Notes: generated by a model not told the origin, from the sequence alone. Shown: positions 7,024 to 14,572, numbered from the stretch's first letter. The stretch: DNA of 19,407 nucleotides from Bacillota bacterium (GCA_023415655.1 JAEZKD010000071.1:1-19407), one strand, 5' to 3'. Translations and numbers: made by a program.

Positions 7024-8910
7024 TTAACATTCTACAATTGCTTTAAAGCTGCAGCTATCTTTACAGGAACCACACTTAATACATTTCTTAGCATCTAGTA
7101 TATGAGTTTTTTTCACTTCTCCACTGATTGCGCCGACAGGGCATATTCTTGTACATTTTGTACAGCCTTTGCATAATACAGGATCAATTGTGAGTGTAAT
7201 AAGTGCTTTACATTGGCCTGCCGGACATTGATGATCGATCACATGAGCAAGGTATTCTTTACGGAAATATTTGATGGTAGAAACGACAGGAGATGCAGCA
7301 GTTTTACCAAGACCACAAAGAGCAGTAGCAGAGATGGTTTCTGATAACTCCTCTAGCATATCAATATGTTCTAGTGTGCCTCGTCCTTCGACAATGTCAG
7401 TTAATAATTCTAACATACGTTTTGTACCTTCACGGCAAGGAACACATTTACCACAGGACTCATTCTGAGTGAAGTTCATAAAGAATCGAGCCACTTCTAC
7501 CATACAGCTCTTATCATTCATTACAACAAGTCCACCTGAACCAATCATTGCACCTACTTTTTTCAGGGAATCAAAGTCAAGTGGTAGATCAAGATGATCA
7601 TTTTCGGCGTTCATAACAAGACATCCACCAGATGGACCACCAATCTGAACTGCTTTAAATTCACCGTCCTTCACACCACCACCGATATCATAGATTACTT
7701 TACGTAAGGTAGTACCCATTGGAACTTCGATCAAACCAGTATTCATAACATTTCCAGTCAAAGCAAATGCTTTCGTTCCGTGATTCTTTTCTGGTCCATA
7801 GGTTTTGTACCATAGGGCTCCTTTGATTATGATGGAAGGAACATTACAGAAGGTTTCTACATTATTTAAAACAGTTGGTTTTTCAAAGAGCCCCTTCTCT
7901 ACGGTTCTAGGAGGTTTAACTCTTGGCATACCACGATTTCCTTCAATAGAAGCAGTTAAAGCGGAGCCTTCGCCACAAACAAATGCACCAGCACCTTGAC
8001 TAATATGTAAGTGAAAATGAAAACCAGAGCCTAAGATATTCTCTCCTAATAAACCAGCTTTGGTTGCTGACTCAATTGCAGTTTCTAAACGATGTACAGC
8101 TAAAGGATACTCAGCACGAACATAAATATAACCATAGTGGGCTTTGGTTGCTATTGCAGCAATGATCATACCCTCGATCATACGATGTGGATCCCCTTCC
8201 ATCATGGAACGATCCATGAATGCTCCTGGATCACCTTCATCACCATTGCAGACAACATACTTTATTTCTTCGGTTTGTCGAAGCACTTGAGCCCACTTTC
8301 GTCCCGTTGGGAACCCACCGCCGCCACGTCCACGAAGAGAGGATTCTGTAATCTCATCTACAATCTGTTCTGGAGTCATCTCAAAGAGAGCTTTAGCAAC
8401 CGCAGCATAACCACCAACTGCAATATATTCCTCTATGGATTCTGCATTGATATGTCCACAATGTTCGAGAGCTACACGGGTTTGCTGAGAATAAAAAGGA
8501 ATTTCCTCTTGCTTGTGATAGGAATTCCCTTCACTATCTTTATATATGAGTCGTTCAATCACCTCATCTTTTAGGATGCTCTTTTCGATAATCTCTTCGC
8601 AATCCTCTTCTTTTACTTTAATATACAGAACTCCAGATGGTTCAATACGAAGCAATGGACCCATTTCACAGAAACCATGGCAACCACTCTTTTTCATACC
8701 GATACTTTCGTGAGGTTCTTTTTCTAAGGCTAAGGAGCAGGTAAGACCTTTTGTCTCCATGAGCTGCTGTAATTTAGCATATATATTCAAGGAACCACTC
8801 GATACACATCCTGTACCAGCGCAAATTAAAATCTTTTTGTATTGACTATCCAGAGATTGTTTATAGAAAATTCGTGCGGCTTCTAATTCTTTGGGAGTAT
8901 TAATTCTCAT
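7024..8910 (-). CDS. hydB: HydB, NuoF-like flavoprotein subunit of the trimeric hydrogenase
   Basis: This subunit carries FMN and the nicotinamide nucleotide site and routes electrons between NAD(P)H, ferredoxin and HydA. The start at 8910 has AAGGGAGG upstream and overlaps the hydC stop by 11 bases. The 628 residues comprise an N-terminal thioredoxin-like [2Fe-2S] domain (Cys30, 35, 77, 81), FMN/NAD-binding motifs R-G-R-G-G-G-G-F-P (193-201) and G-D-E-G-D-P-G-A-F (223-231), and the NuoF [4Fe-4S] motif (Cys486, 489, 492 and 532). A C-terminal two-cluster ferredoxin domain follows (Cys580/583/586/590 and 610/613/616/620), with a further C-x4-C pair at 562/567. The usual G-E-E of NuoF is G-E-G (Gly315), a possible effect on nucleotide choice. 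Confidence 0.95.
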   Translation of the reverse strand: MRINTPKELEAARIFYKQSLDSQYKKILICAGTGCVSSGSLNIYAKLQQLMETKGLTCSLALEKEPHESIGMKKSGCHGFCEMGPLLRIEPSGVLYIKVKEEDCEEIIEKSILKDEVIERLIYKDSEGNSYHKQEEIPFYSQQTRVALEHCGHINAESIEEYIAVGGYAAVAKALFEMTPEQIVDEITESSLRGRGGGGFPTGRKWAQVLRQTEEIKYVVCNGDEGDPGAFMDRSMMEGDPHRMIEGMIIAAIATKAHYGYIYVRAEYPLAVHRLETAIESATKAGLLGENILGSGFHFHLHISQGAGAFVCGEGSALTASIEGNRGMPRVKPPRTVEKGLFEKPTVLNNVETFCNVPSIIIKGALWYKTYGPEKNHGTKAFALTGNVMNTGLIEVPMGTTLRKVIYDIGGGVKDGEFKAVQIGGPSGGCLVMNAENDHLDLPLDFDSLKKVGAMIGSGGLVVMNDKSCMVEVARFFMNFTQNESCGKCVPCREGTKRMLELLTDIVEGRGTLEHIDMLEELSETISATALCGLGKTAASPVVSTIKYFRKEYLAHVIDHQCPAGQCKALITLTIDPVLCKGCTKCTRICPVGAISGEVKKTHILDAKKCIKCGSCKDSCSFKAIVEC

Positions 8911-9388
8911 CGTTTTGCGCCTCCCTTAACTCTTTTATTAATGCTTGGGCTTTTTGAGGTGTCATCGCTGGATATACCATATCATTCACCGTACAAACTG
9001 GGGCTAAGCCACATGCACCAAGACAGGAAACTGTCTCAACGGTAAATAACATATCCTGTGTGGTTGGGTTCTTTTCCGATACACCGAGCTGTTTTCTGAA
9101 TTCATCGAGAATTGGTATCGATTTACGAACGTGACAGGCAGTACCATCACAGACTTTTATGACATATTTACCCTTTGGATCCAAAGAGAAGTTTTCATAA
9201 AAGGTAGCAACTCCGTATACCTTCGCCTCGCTTAAATTCAATGCATTTGCTATGTAGCTTAATACTTCCTCTGGAAGGTACCGATATATTTTCTGAACCT
9301 CCTGCATAACCGCGATAACCTGTGTATGGTTGTAATCATGAGCCTTTAGGATAGCATCAATTTTTAGAATCTCATCTTGCGCTAGCAT
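8900..9388 (-). CDS. hydC: HydC, NuoE-like [2Fe-2S] subunit of the trimeric hydrogenase
   Basis: This is the first gene of the hydCBA operon. ATG at 9388 is chosen because AAAGGAG stands six bases before it; a TTG two codons upstream would touch the ribosome site. The 162-residue product has the helical NuoE N-terminal half (1-65, with V-Y-G-V-A-T-F-Y) and a thioredoxin-like domain with [2Fe-2S] ligands Cys80, Cys85, Cys122 and Cys126. It should form the electron link next to HydB. The gene is preceded by a probable promoter and a palindrome of Rex-operator shape, which suggests control by the NADH/NAD+ ratio. Confidence 0.94.
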   Translation of the reverse strand: MLAQDEILKIDAILKAHDYNHTQVIAVMQEVQKIYRYLPEEVLSYIANALNLSEAKVYGVATFYENFSLDPKGKYVIKVCDGTACHVRKSIPILDEFRKQLGVSEKNPTTQDMLFTVETVSCLGACGLAPVCTVNDMVYPAMTPQKAQALIKELREAQNDEN

Positions 9389-9426
9389 AAGCAACTCCTT
9401 TCTTATCTAGTTTCTTTATGGTTAAC

Positions 9427-9446
9427 TTTGATAAAAAATTATCAAA
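9427..9446. promoter_or_regulatory. Probable Rex operator for the hydCBA operon
   Basis: A perfect palindrome has arms TTTGATAA (9427-9434) and TTATCAAA (9439-9446) around four A residues. The 7-4-7 core TTGATAA-N4-TTATCAA differs from the clostridial Rex consensus as I know it (TTGTTAA-N4-TTAACAA) at one symmetric position per arm. It spans about +1 to +20 of the predicted transcript, where a bound repressor would block transcription. Rex releases DNA when NADH is high, which suits an NADH-oxidising H2-producing enzyme. Confidence 0.65.
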
Positions 9447-9453
9447 CATGACT

Positions 9454-9482
9454 AATGTAACATGAATTTACATATATTACAA
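9454..9482 (-). promoter_or_regulatory. Possible promoter of hydCBA
   Basis: On the minus strand, -35 TTGTAA (9477-9482) and -10 TACATT (9454-9459) are 17 bases apart. Each matches consensus at 4 of 6 bases. A GATAAT inside the palindrome is an alternative -10 element, so the start point is uncertain. Confidence 0.4.
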
Positions 9483-9653
9483 GGGAATTGTTGAATTCTA
9501 TGTATGTTTAATAGCTTAAATTTTTATAAATAGGTGATGAATTTCAATGAGTTTACGAAATTAATGATACAATATTGGAAATATGAGATAAAAAAGGTTA
9601 TATTATTGAAAGTAAATGATAAATTAATAACAAAGTATTTTGCATTTTTAAGC
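9483..9653. other. AT-rich spacer between the two hydrogenase units, no gene seen
   Basis: The spacer between hydC and the group B hydrogenase gene spans 9389-9705. Apart from the promoter, operator and terminator listed separately, I see no supported feature. A 44-codon plus-strand frame at 9537-9671 runs into the terminator and is judged spurious. Confidence 0.6.
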
Positions 9654-9678
9654 AAAAAAAAGCCTCCATAACGGAGGC
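9654..9678 (-). terminator. Terminator of the hydS-phosphatase-group B hydrogenase unit
   Basis: Read on the minus strand, GCCTCC pairs with GGAGGC (9662-9678, five-base loop) and runs straight into a T-tract (9654-9661). It lies 27 bases after the stop of the group B hydrogenase gene and separates the two hydrogenase transcription units. Confidence 0.92.
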
Positions 9679-9705
9679 AAATATAACATAAGAAGAAAAG
9701 ATTAA

Positions 9706-11160
9706 TTAGTCTCTATGCATATGGATACCAACAGTATCACATGCAGTAACAGTATCATAAATCTTACGCTCATCTACGGTACTTAGAAGTTTCATTCGGT
9801 TTTGCTGCGCAGTCTTTCCTGTTAGAATACTACCAGGACCATTGATACAACCACCTTCACAAGACATACCCTCGATAAATTGCTCACTCAGCTTTCCAAC
9901 CTTTAAGAGTGTGAGAGCTTTTTTACATTCGCTAGCACCATTACAACCCTTAACTTTAAGATCTCCACTTACACCTTTTTCTTTTAGAGCTTGGACAACA
10001 GACGCAGTAACACCACCTGCTACAGCGAAATTCTTTGCATAAATACTTCCTTGCTGTAGGTTGTTTCCATAGGACGGAAGTTCGACTTGCTTTGCTCGAA
10101 GCATTGCATAGAGTTCATCAAACGTGAGAGCATAGTCTGCTCCACCTTCGGTGATATGATCTAGAACTTCTCCTTTCTTTGCGATACAAGGACCAATGAA
10201 CACACAAACTGCCTCTGGATGAATGGCCTTTATGTATTTTGCAGTTGCTTGCATTGGAGAAATTGTAGTTGAAATATTCTCCTTAAGCGTTGGGAAGTGT
10301 TTATTTATCATGCTAACAAATGCGGGACAGCATGAGGTGGTTTTTGACTCCCCTTTTTCATAGGCTTCAAACCATTCTTGTGCTTCGGCAGCAGCTACAA
10401 GATCAGCACCTAAGGCAACCTCATATACATTACTAAAACCTAGTTCTTTTATCGCTTCTGCAATCATACCTGTAGTAACTCCTGCACCAAACTGACCCTC
10501 GATTGCTGGAGCAATCATTGCGTAGACAGGAGCACCAGATTGTATTAGGTTAATGACATCTACCATAAATGAACGATCGCTAATTGCTCCAAATGGGCAA
10601 TTACTAATACATGCACCACAGCTGATGCACTTTTCTTCATCAATCACTACAATTGAATTCTCATCCATAGAGATGGCATCAACAGGACAGCTTTTTTTAC
10701 AAGGGCGCTTTAGATCAGCAATTGCATTATATGGACAGGCCTGTGCACATTTCCCACATTCTTTACATAGTGAGGAGTCAATGTGAGCTCGATCACGAAG
10801 CATAGTAATTGCTTTAAAGTTACAAGCATTCTGGCAACGTTTCCCCATGCATTTTTGACAGTTGTCAGTTACTACAAATCTTGTGATGGGACATTCCTCA
10901 CAAGCAGAAGAAATGACTTGGATTATGTTTTTATCATCTTTGTTTGCAATGGGTGATTTGCCCTGAGCAAGGCGAATTCTCTGTCGTATGATTTCTCTTT
11001 CTTTGTAGATACAACAGCGAAAGTTTGCATGTGGACCAGGAATCATCTCATATGGTAATGCATCCTCTTTTTCTGTTAGCTCATTACGAAATGCTAATTT
11101 TGCTACCTCATATAGCACTTCATGTTTGATGGTTCCTATGTCATGATCTGTTTGTAACAT
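9706..11160 (-). CDS. Group B monomeric [FeFe]-hydrogenase with N-terminal multi-cluster ferredoxin domain
   Basis: This 484-residue soluble protein has an H-cluster domain and should evolve or take up H2, probably with ferredoxin; the role of group B enzymes is not settled. AAGGTAAGGA precedes the ATG. The N-terminal part carries many cysteines: C87/C90, C101/104/109/113, C132/135/138/142, an isolated C154/C158 pair, and C178/181/184/188, enough for at least three [4Fe-4S] clusters. The active-site motifs are T-S-C277-C278-P-A-F, G-P-C325-I-A-K-K and G-M-S-C434-E-G-G-C438. Compared with group A, Trp after T-S-C-C-P is replaced by Phe one step on, and Met before P-C by Gly, as usual for group B. 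The acidic residues expected in the proton path (Glu259, Glu262) seem kept. It is the last gene of the hydS unit, 28 bases after the phosphatase gene. Confidence 0.9.
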   Translation of the reverse strand: MLQTDHDIGTIKHEVLYEVAKLAFRNELTEKEDALPYEMIPGPHANFRCCIYKEREIIRQRIRLAQGKSPIANKDDKNIIQVISSACEECPITRFVVTDNCQKCMGKRCQNACNFKAITMLRDRAHIDSSLCKECGKCAQACPYNAIADLKRPCKKSCPVDAISMDENSIVVIDEEKCISCGACISNCPFGAISDRSFMVDVINLIQSGAPVYAMIAPAIEGQFGAGVTTGMIAEAIKELGFSNVYEVALGADLVAAAEAQEWFEAYEKGESKTTSCCPAFVSMINKHFPTLKENISTTISPMQATAKYIKAIHPEAVCVFIGPCIAKKGEVLDHITEGGADYALTFDELYAMLRAKQVELPSYGNNLQQGSIYAKNFAVAGGVTASVVQALKEKGVSGDLKVKGCNGASECKKALTLLKVGKLSEQFIEGMSCEGGCINGPGSILTGKTAQQNRMKLLSTVDERKIYDTVTACDTVGIHMHRD

Positions 11161-11188
11161 ATTACATCCTTACCTTTCTGATATCTTA

Positions 11189-12361
11189 TTAATAATATTG
11201 TACATAAACTCGTTTGCCCATTTTTTTTGCCACATCTTGGATTTGGGTTATGAGATTCATTCGTATACTTAAGTCAAACGGAAGATTTGGATTTTGATGT
11301 GCTTCATTGATCTTTCTTCCGACAAAGAGATGTAACTCCGTACATTCTTCAATAATCATCTTAGCTACTAAAGAGCCCCCATTATCTTTGTCTAGTTCTA
11401 TAAAAAACTCCTCATTAATATCTTCACTAAGATAACGTTTCATTAATTGTAATGTTCTAGTTAAGGTTAAAACACCCTCTGTAACAAGATCAATTCCTTC
11501 AATCTGTGCGACTGGAGGAATATCAGGATCTGTATAATTGAGTGAAGTGATAATATCTGTATTCAATACTCTTGCAACAATGTTTGCTGAAGTTCCTCCA
11601 CAGACAATTCTTTTGGCGTCTTCACTCATAAACGATAAAACAGCCTTGGTATCGTCAACAGGATTGAGTGGTGGTCCTGTAAATAAATGAACACATTTGG
11701 TATCCATTACGCGAGCGACTGCAACCGTGGTATCATCTCCTGGACTTTGCATATAGAGCTCATCACAGGCCTTACTCAGAATTGAGGTTAATCGAGAAGC
11801 GGATAGCGTTTCATTCGTTACTTTTACACTATATTCCGCCATATTACTCCAGGTCCAGCCGAAGTTAAGTGCTTTTCCAACACCAGCATGAATCACACCA
11901 TCGCTCATTAGGATGAAGCAATCATTTACTTTCACATGAAAACGATATTCACGAATTCGTTTATCTTCAATGATTCGTTCGGTATATGGGATGTGAAGCA
12001 ACTCTCCATCACGTATAAATACACATGCTGGATTGTCAAATTCGACTAAATAGGCTTCTCCATGATTAAAAATCTGTAAGATACTAAAGGTAGAATAGGC
12101 CACCTGTCGTACCTGGCATATAGGTAATGTTTTTACTATTGTATGTACACATTCTTCAATTCCAGCACCATTTAAAAACATAGTTCCGAGAATCTTTGAT
12201 GTTAAGGTTGCGAGAATATTGGCTTTAACACCACTTCCCATACCATCAGCTAATATAATGATGGTTGCATTATCTGTTTTTAATATCTCAACTTTATCTC
12301 CACAGAGTTCTTCATGATGTTTGCGAAGACTCTTATAAGATACGTCTACTGTTACACTCAT
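11189..12361 (-). CDS. PPM/SpoIIE-type serine phosphatase linked to the sensory hydrogenase
   Basis: This 390-residue cytoplasmic protein is preceded by AAGGAG and lies 10 bases after hydS. Residues 1-218 form a PP2C/SpoIIE phosphatase domain with metal-binding motifs L-A-D39-G-M-G-S-G, L-M-S-D154-G and P-G-D209-D210-T-T. It should remove phosphate from Ser/Thr of a partner protein with Mn2+ or Mg2+. Residues 221-390 form a separate domain with C-G-G-T-S-A-N (254-260) and E-G-I-D-L-V-T-E-G (288-296); I do not recognise it. Phosphatases of this type accompany group C sensory hydrogenases in other anaerobes (the C3 arrangement), so it is the likely output of HydS. No kinase, anti-sigma or STAS partner is encoded here, so its substrate is unknown. 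Confidence 0.87.
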   Translation of the reverse strand: MSVTVDVSYKSLRKHHEELCGDKVEILKTDNATIIILADGMGSGVKANILATLTSKILGTMFLNGAGIEECVHTIVKTLPICQVRQVAYSTFSILQIFNHGEAYLVEFDNPACVFIRDGELLHIPYTERIIEDKRIREYRFHVKVNDCFILMSDGVIHAGVGKALNFGWTWSNMAEYSVKVTNETLSASRLTSILSKACDELYMQSPGDDTTVAVARVMDTKCVHLFTGPPLNPVDDTKAVLSFMSEDAKRIVCGGTSANIVARVLNTDIITSLNYTDPDIPPVAQIEGIDLVTEGVLTLTRTLQLMKRYLSEDINEEFFIELDKDNGGSLVAKMIIEECTELHLFVGRKINEAHQNPNLPFDLSIRMNLITQIQDVAKKMGKRVYVQYY

Positions 12362-12371
12362 GCTAGACTCC

Positions 12372-14117
12372 TTATTGTAACTTGGAATTCATATCATATG
12401 GTTTTCCATCATTTAATATGGTATCACGTAATTTGGTCAAGGTAACTTTGGTCTCTGCAGTAGTTTCCCCTAGTAAACCTGCGATTTCTTGTGCCACCAT
12501 CATCTGCTTATCAATCACCCGTTGTGCCATCTCTATGGTTTCAACTTTGACCTGATAAGCTTTGCGGTTTTGTTCTTCTTCTGATGTGATATCTTGAAAG
12601 ATACCTAGGACACAGTTTTGTTCTTTCATATAAACAATACTCTGAAGTGAGGTAAAGTTTCGCTCTGGATAAACGACCTTCTTACAAGAGATATCCTGAT
12701 GAGTATCTAGGACCCATTGAAAATCGGAATGATCAATGAACTCAAAGAGATACATCTCTTTGGCTTTTGAACGCGAGGTGTGAAAGAACTTTTCAGCAGC
12801 CCTTGAAAACTCCATAATTTTCATCTCCGCATCTACTATGATAATTATATTTGGAGTGGTGTCAAGTACAAAATTTGACATTGACTGAGCTCGTTCATGC
12901 ATATATGGAATACACATATTTAATTCTGCTTTTCCTTGGTAGACTGCAATGGCTTTATCTCGGCAAGAAGCATAGCCACATGCCCCACAATTTAGCATAT
13001 CTTCGGGTTTTGTTTTACCAATCTTACTTAAGATATTCATGATCTGATCTTCTCCTGGAATAGGATCTTTTGGAGAGCGATCAAGGAATATTTTTCTTAA
13101 GTCAATGTTTTTGGCTTGATAAAACTCATTTTTTGTAATCGGTTGTTTTGGTATGGTTTCTTCCATATCAAGTTTGACCTTAAAACGAGAAATACAGCTA
13201 CGATCGATGGCTGGTCCTTTGATACAGCCACCATTGCATATATTAGCTTCAATAAAGCAGCCGCTGATCTCACCGCGCTTCATACTTTCAAATAGATCAA
13301 TACAGTTCTTAATGCCATGTACATAAAATTTGCGGTATTTGTCCTGTTTGGAATTGCTAGCAAGAACGGAAGATAAAACACCACTGCTAATTGGATAAAG
13401 TCGATTCACCAATGGATTTGGATTATCAAGAGGAGTGTCTTCAAGTTCAGTTAGAATAATTTGTTCTTCTTCTAACCATTGCTCAAATTCTGTGAAATTT
13501 ATGACAGCATCGATAGCACCAACAGTTCTTGGATCACTTTCTGCTTCTCGTTTCTTGGCGATGCATGGACCTAAAAATACCACTTTAACATTAGAACCAT
13601 ACTCTTCTCGAATGATTTTTCCATGTGCTATCATTGGTGAAACCACAGGTGCCATATATTTTGTTAAGGATTCATAATATATTTCAATTAGATCGTTCAC
13701 AGAAGGGCAGCAGGTAGTGATGATATTCTCCATCTCACCTGCTTCTAATAATTCATTATAAATTTTAGTCACATAAGCAGCGCCCTCGGCAGTTTCACGA
13801 ACCGCTGTAAATCCAAGTTTATGTAAAGCAGTAACCACCTGTCCACTTGTTTTATACTTTAGAACACCAAGATAAGCAGGAGCAAGCGAGATGATAGTAG
13901 GGATTCCTTGTTTTAGATAGGATTTTACTCGATCTAAATCACTAATGAAGGATTTGGCATTCTGAGGACAAACCTCCAGACAATGGCCACATAGAATACA
14001 CTTCTCATTCATGATATAGGCCTGAGAGTCTTTTACTGTAATTGCTTTTACTTCACAGTTGCGTACACACTTATAACAGTTTTTACACTTTGCTTCTTTA
14101 AAACTGATCACATTCAT
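12372..14117 (-). CDS. hydS: Sensory group C [FeFe]-hydrogenase with PAS domain (HydS)
   Basis: The 581-residue protein is a putative H2 sensor rather than a bulk catalyst. The start ATG overlaps the TAA of the preceding small [2Fe-2S] gene, with AGGAGG just upstream, so the two are translationally coupled. The domains in order are: two [4Fe-4S] clusters (Cys11/14/17/21 and 40/43/46/50); an H-cluster domain with T-T-C136-C137-P-S, G-P-C185-I-A-K-K and E-A-N-I-C294-N-G-G-C298; a further Fe-S motif (Cys377, 380, 385, 402); a PAS domain (about 410-512); and a C-terminal helix (about 513-570) with no kinase or cyclase attached. The Met normally two residues before the third-motif Cys is Asn292, and the acidic proton-path residues seem lost, which suits slow sensory chemistry. 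The phosphatase next door is its probable output. Confidence 0.92.
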   Translation of the reverse strand: MNVISFKEAKCKNCYKCVRNCEVKAITVKDSQAYIMNEKCILCGHCLEVCPQNAKSFISDLDRVKSYLKQGIPTIISLAPAYLGVLKYKTSGQVVTALHKLGFTAVRETAEGAAYVTKIYNELLEAGEMENIITTCCPSVNDLIEIYYESLTKYMAPVVSPMIAHGKIIREEYGSNVKVVFLGPCIAKKREAESDPRTVGAIDAVINFTEFEQWLEEEQIILTELEDTPLDNPNPLVNRLYPISSGVLSSVLASNSKQDKYRKFYVHGIKNCIDLFESMKRGEISGCFIEANICNGGCIKGPAIDRSCISRFKVKLDMEETIPKQPITKNEFYQAKNIDLRKIFLDRSPKDPIPGEDQIMNILSKIGKTKPEDMLNCGACGYASCRDKAIAVYQGKAELNMCIPYMHERAQSMSNFVLDTTPNIIIIVDAEMKIMEFSRAAEKFFHTSRSKAKEMYLFEFIDHSDFQWVLDTHQDISCKKVVYPERNFTSLQSIVYMKEQNCVLGIFQDITSEEEQNRKAYQVKVETIEMAQRVIDKQMMVAQEIAGLLGETTAETKVTLTKLRDTILNDGKPYDMNSKLQ

Positions 14118-14359
14118 TATGTAAGCCTCCTAAGCACCTCGTTTTTAAAAAATGCTTCTGTCGTTTCTGGATAAATAGAAAATAGTGCATCGTCAATTTT
14201 TACACAGACGCCTTGAACACAGTGTCCCATGCAAAAGGAACCATTCAAGATAACTTTACCCCTTAACTGATACTCTTGAATTAAAGCTTCTAATTTGGTT
14301 ACAATTTCTCTGGAACCTTTTAAATGACAGGAACTTCCAATGCATATTGAAATATTCAT
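14117..14359 (-). CDS. Small thioredoxin-fold [2Fe-2S] ferredoxin-like protein (copy 1)
   Basis: This is the first gene of the hydS unit. TAGGAGG stands before the ATG. The 80-residue product has Cys6, Cys11, Cys43 and Cys47 at the same positions as in the copy at 5026-5280, and 15 of the first 16 residues are identical. It is a stand-alone version of the [2Fe-2S] domain of NuoE/HydC. The one-base stop/start overlap with hydS suggests equal amounts and a direct partnership, perhaps feeding electrons to or from the sensor. Its biochemical role is inferred only from context. Confidence 0.88.
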   Translation of the reverse strand: MNISICIGSSCHLKGSREIVTKLEALIQEYQLRGKVILNGSFCMGHCVQGVCVKIDDALFSIYPETTEAFFKNEVLRRLT

Positions 14360-14378
14360 AATTGACCTCCTAAAGAGA

Positions 14379-14396
14379 ATGCTAAAAATTTAACAA
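14379..14396. promoter_or_regulatory. Weak Rex-like site in the hydS-unit leader
   Basis: The right arm TTAACAA (14390-14396) is a perfect clostridial Rex half-site. Four bases away, the other arm ATGCTAA (14379-14385) matches at 5 of 7 positions. It lies at about +5 to +22 of the hydS-unit promoter, the same place as the stronger palindrome in front of hydCBA. Confidence 0.35.
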
Positions 14397-14407
14397 AGCT
14401 ATAGTTC

Positions 14408-14436
14408 ATTATAGCACTCTTTGATTTAAGAAACAA
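14408..14436 (-). promoter_or_regulatory. Promoter of the hydS unit
   Basis: On the minus strand a perfect -10 TATAAT (14408-14413), extended by TG one base upstream, stands 17 bases from -35 TTGTTT (14431-14436). The start codon of the first gene is about 45 bases further. Confidence 0.75.
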
Positions 14437-14542
14437 GGGTAAGGTATGTGAGTCTATTCATGGATATTAGGAAAAGAATGGAGATTTATGAGAGGTTAGT
14501 ACGATAGCAATAAATGTATTGTACAGTTTATTAAATTAGTAC

Positions 14543-14572
14543 TTGTCGATTCTAGGAAAATATGAGTATAAT
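14543..14572 (+). promoter_or_regulatory. Promoter of asnS
   Basis: The -35 TTGTCG (14543-14548) and a perfect -10 TATAAT (14567-14572) are 18 bases apart. The leader to the asnS start is only about 35 bases, which leaves no room for a T-box. Confidence 0.65.

Noticed and set aside
8137..8574. Plus-strand open frame of 145 codons.
   Set aside because: It is fully antisense to hydB, whose reading frame is certain, and its translation shows no recognisable features.
9537..9671. Plus-strand frame of 44 codons between the two hydrogenase units.
   Set aside because: It has no usable ribosome site at a proper distance, low-complexity AT-rich composition, and its end lies inside the minus-strand terminator.
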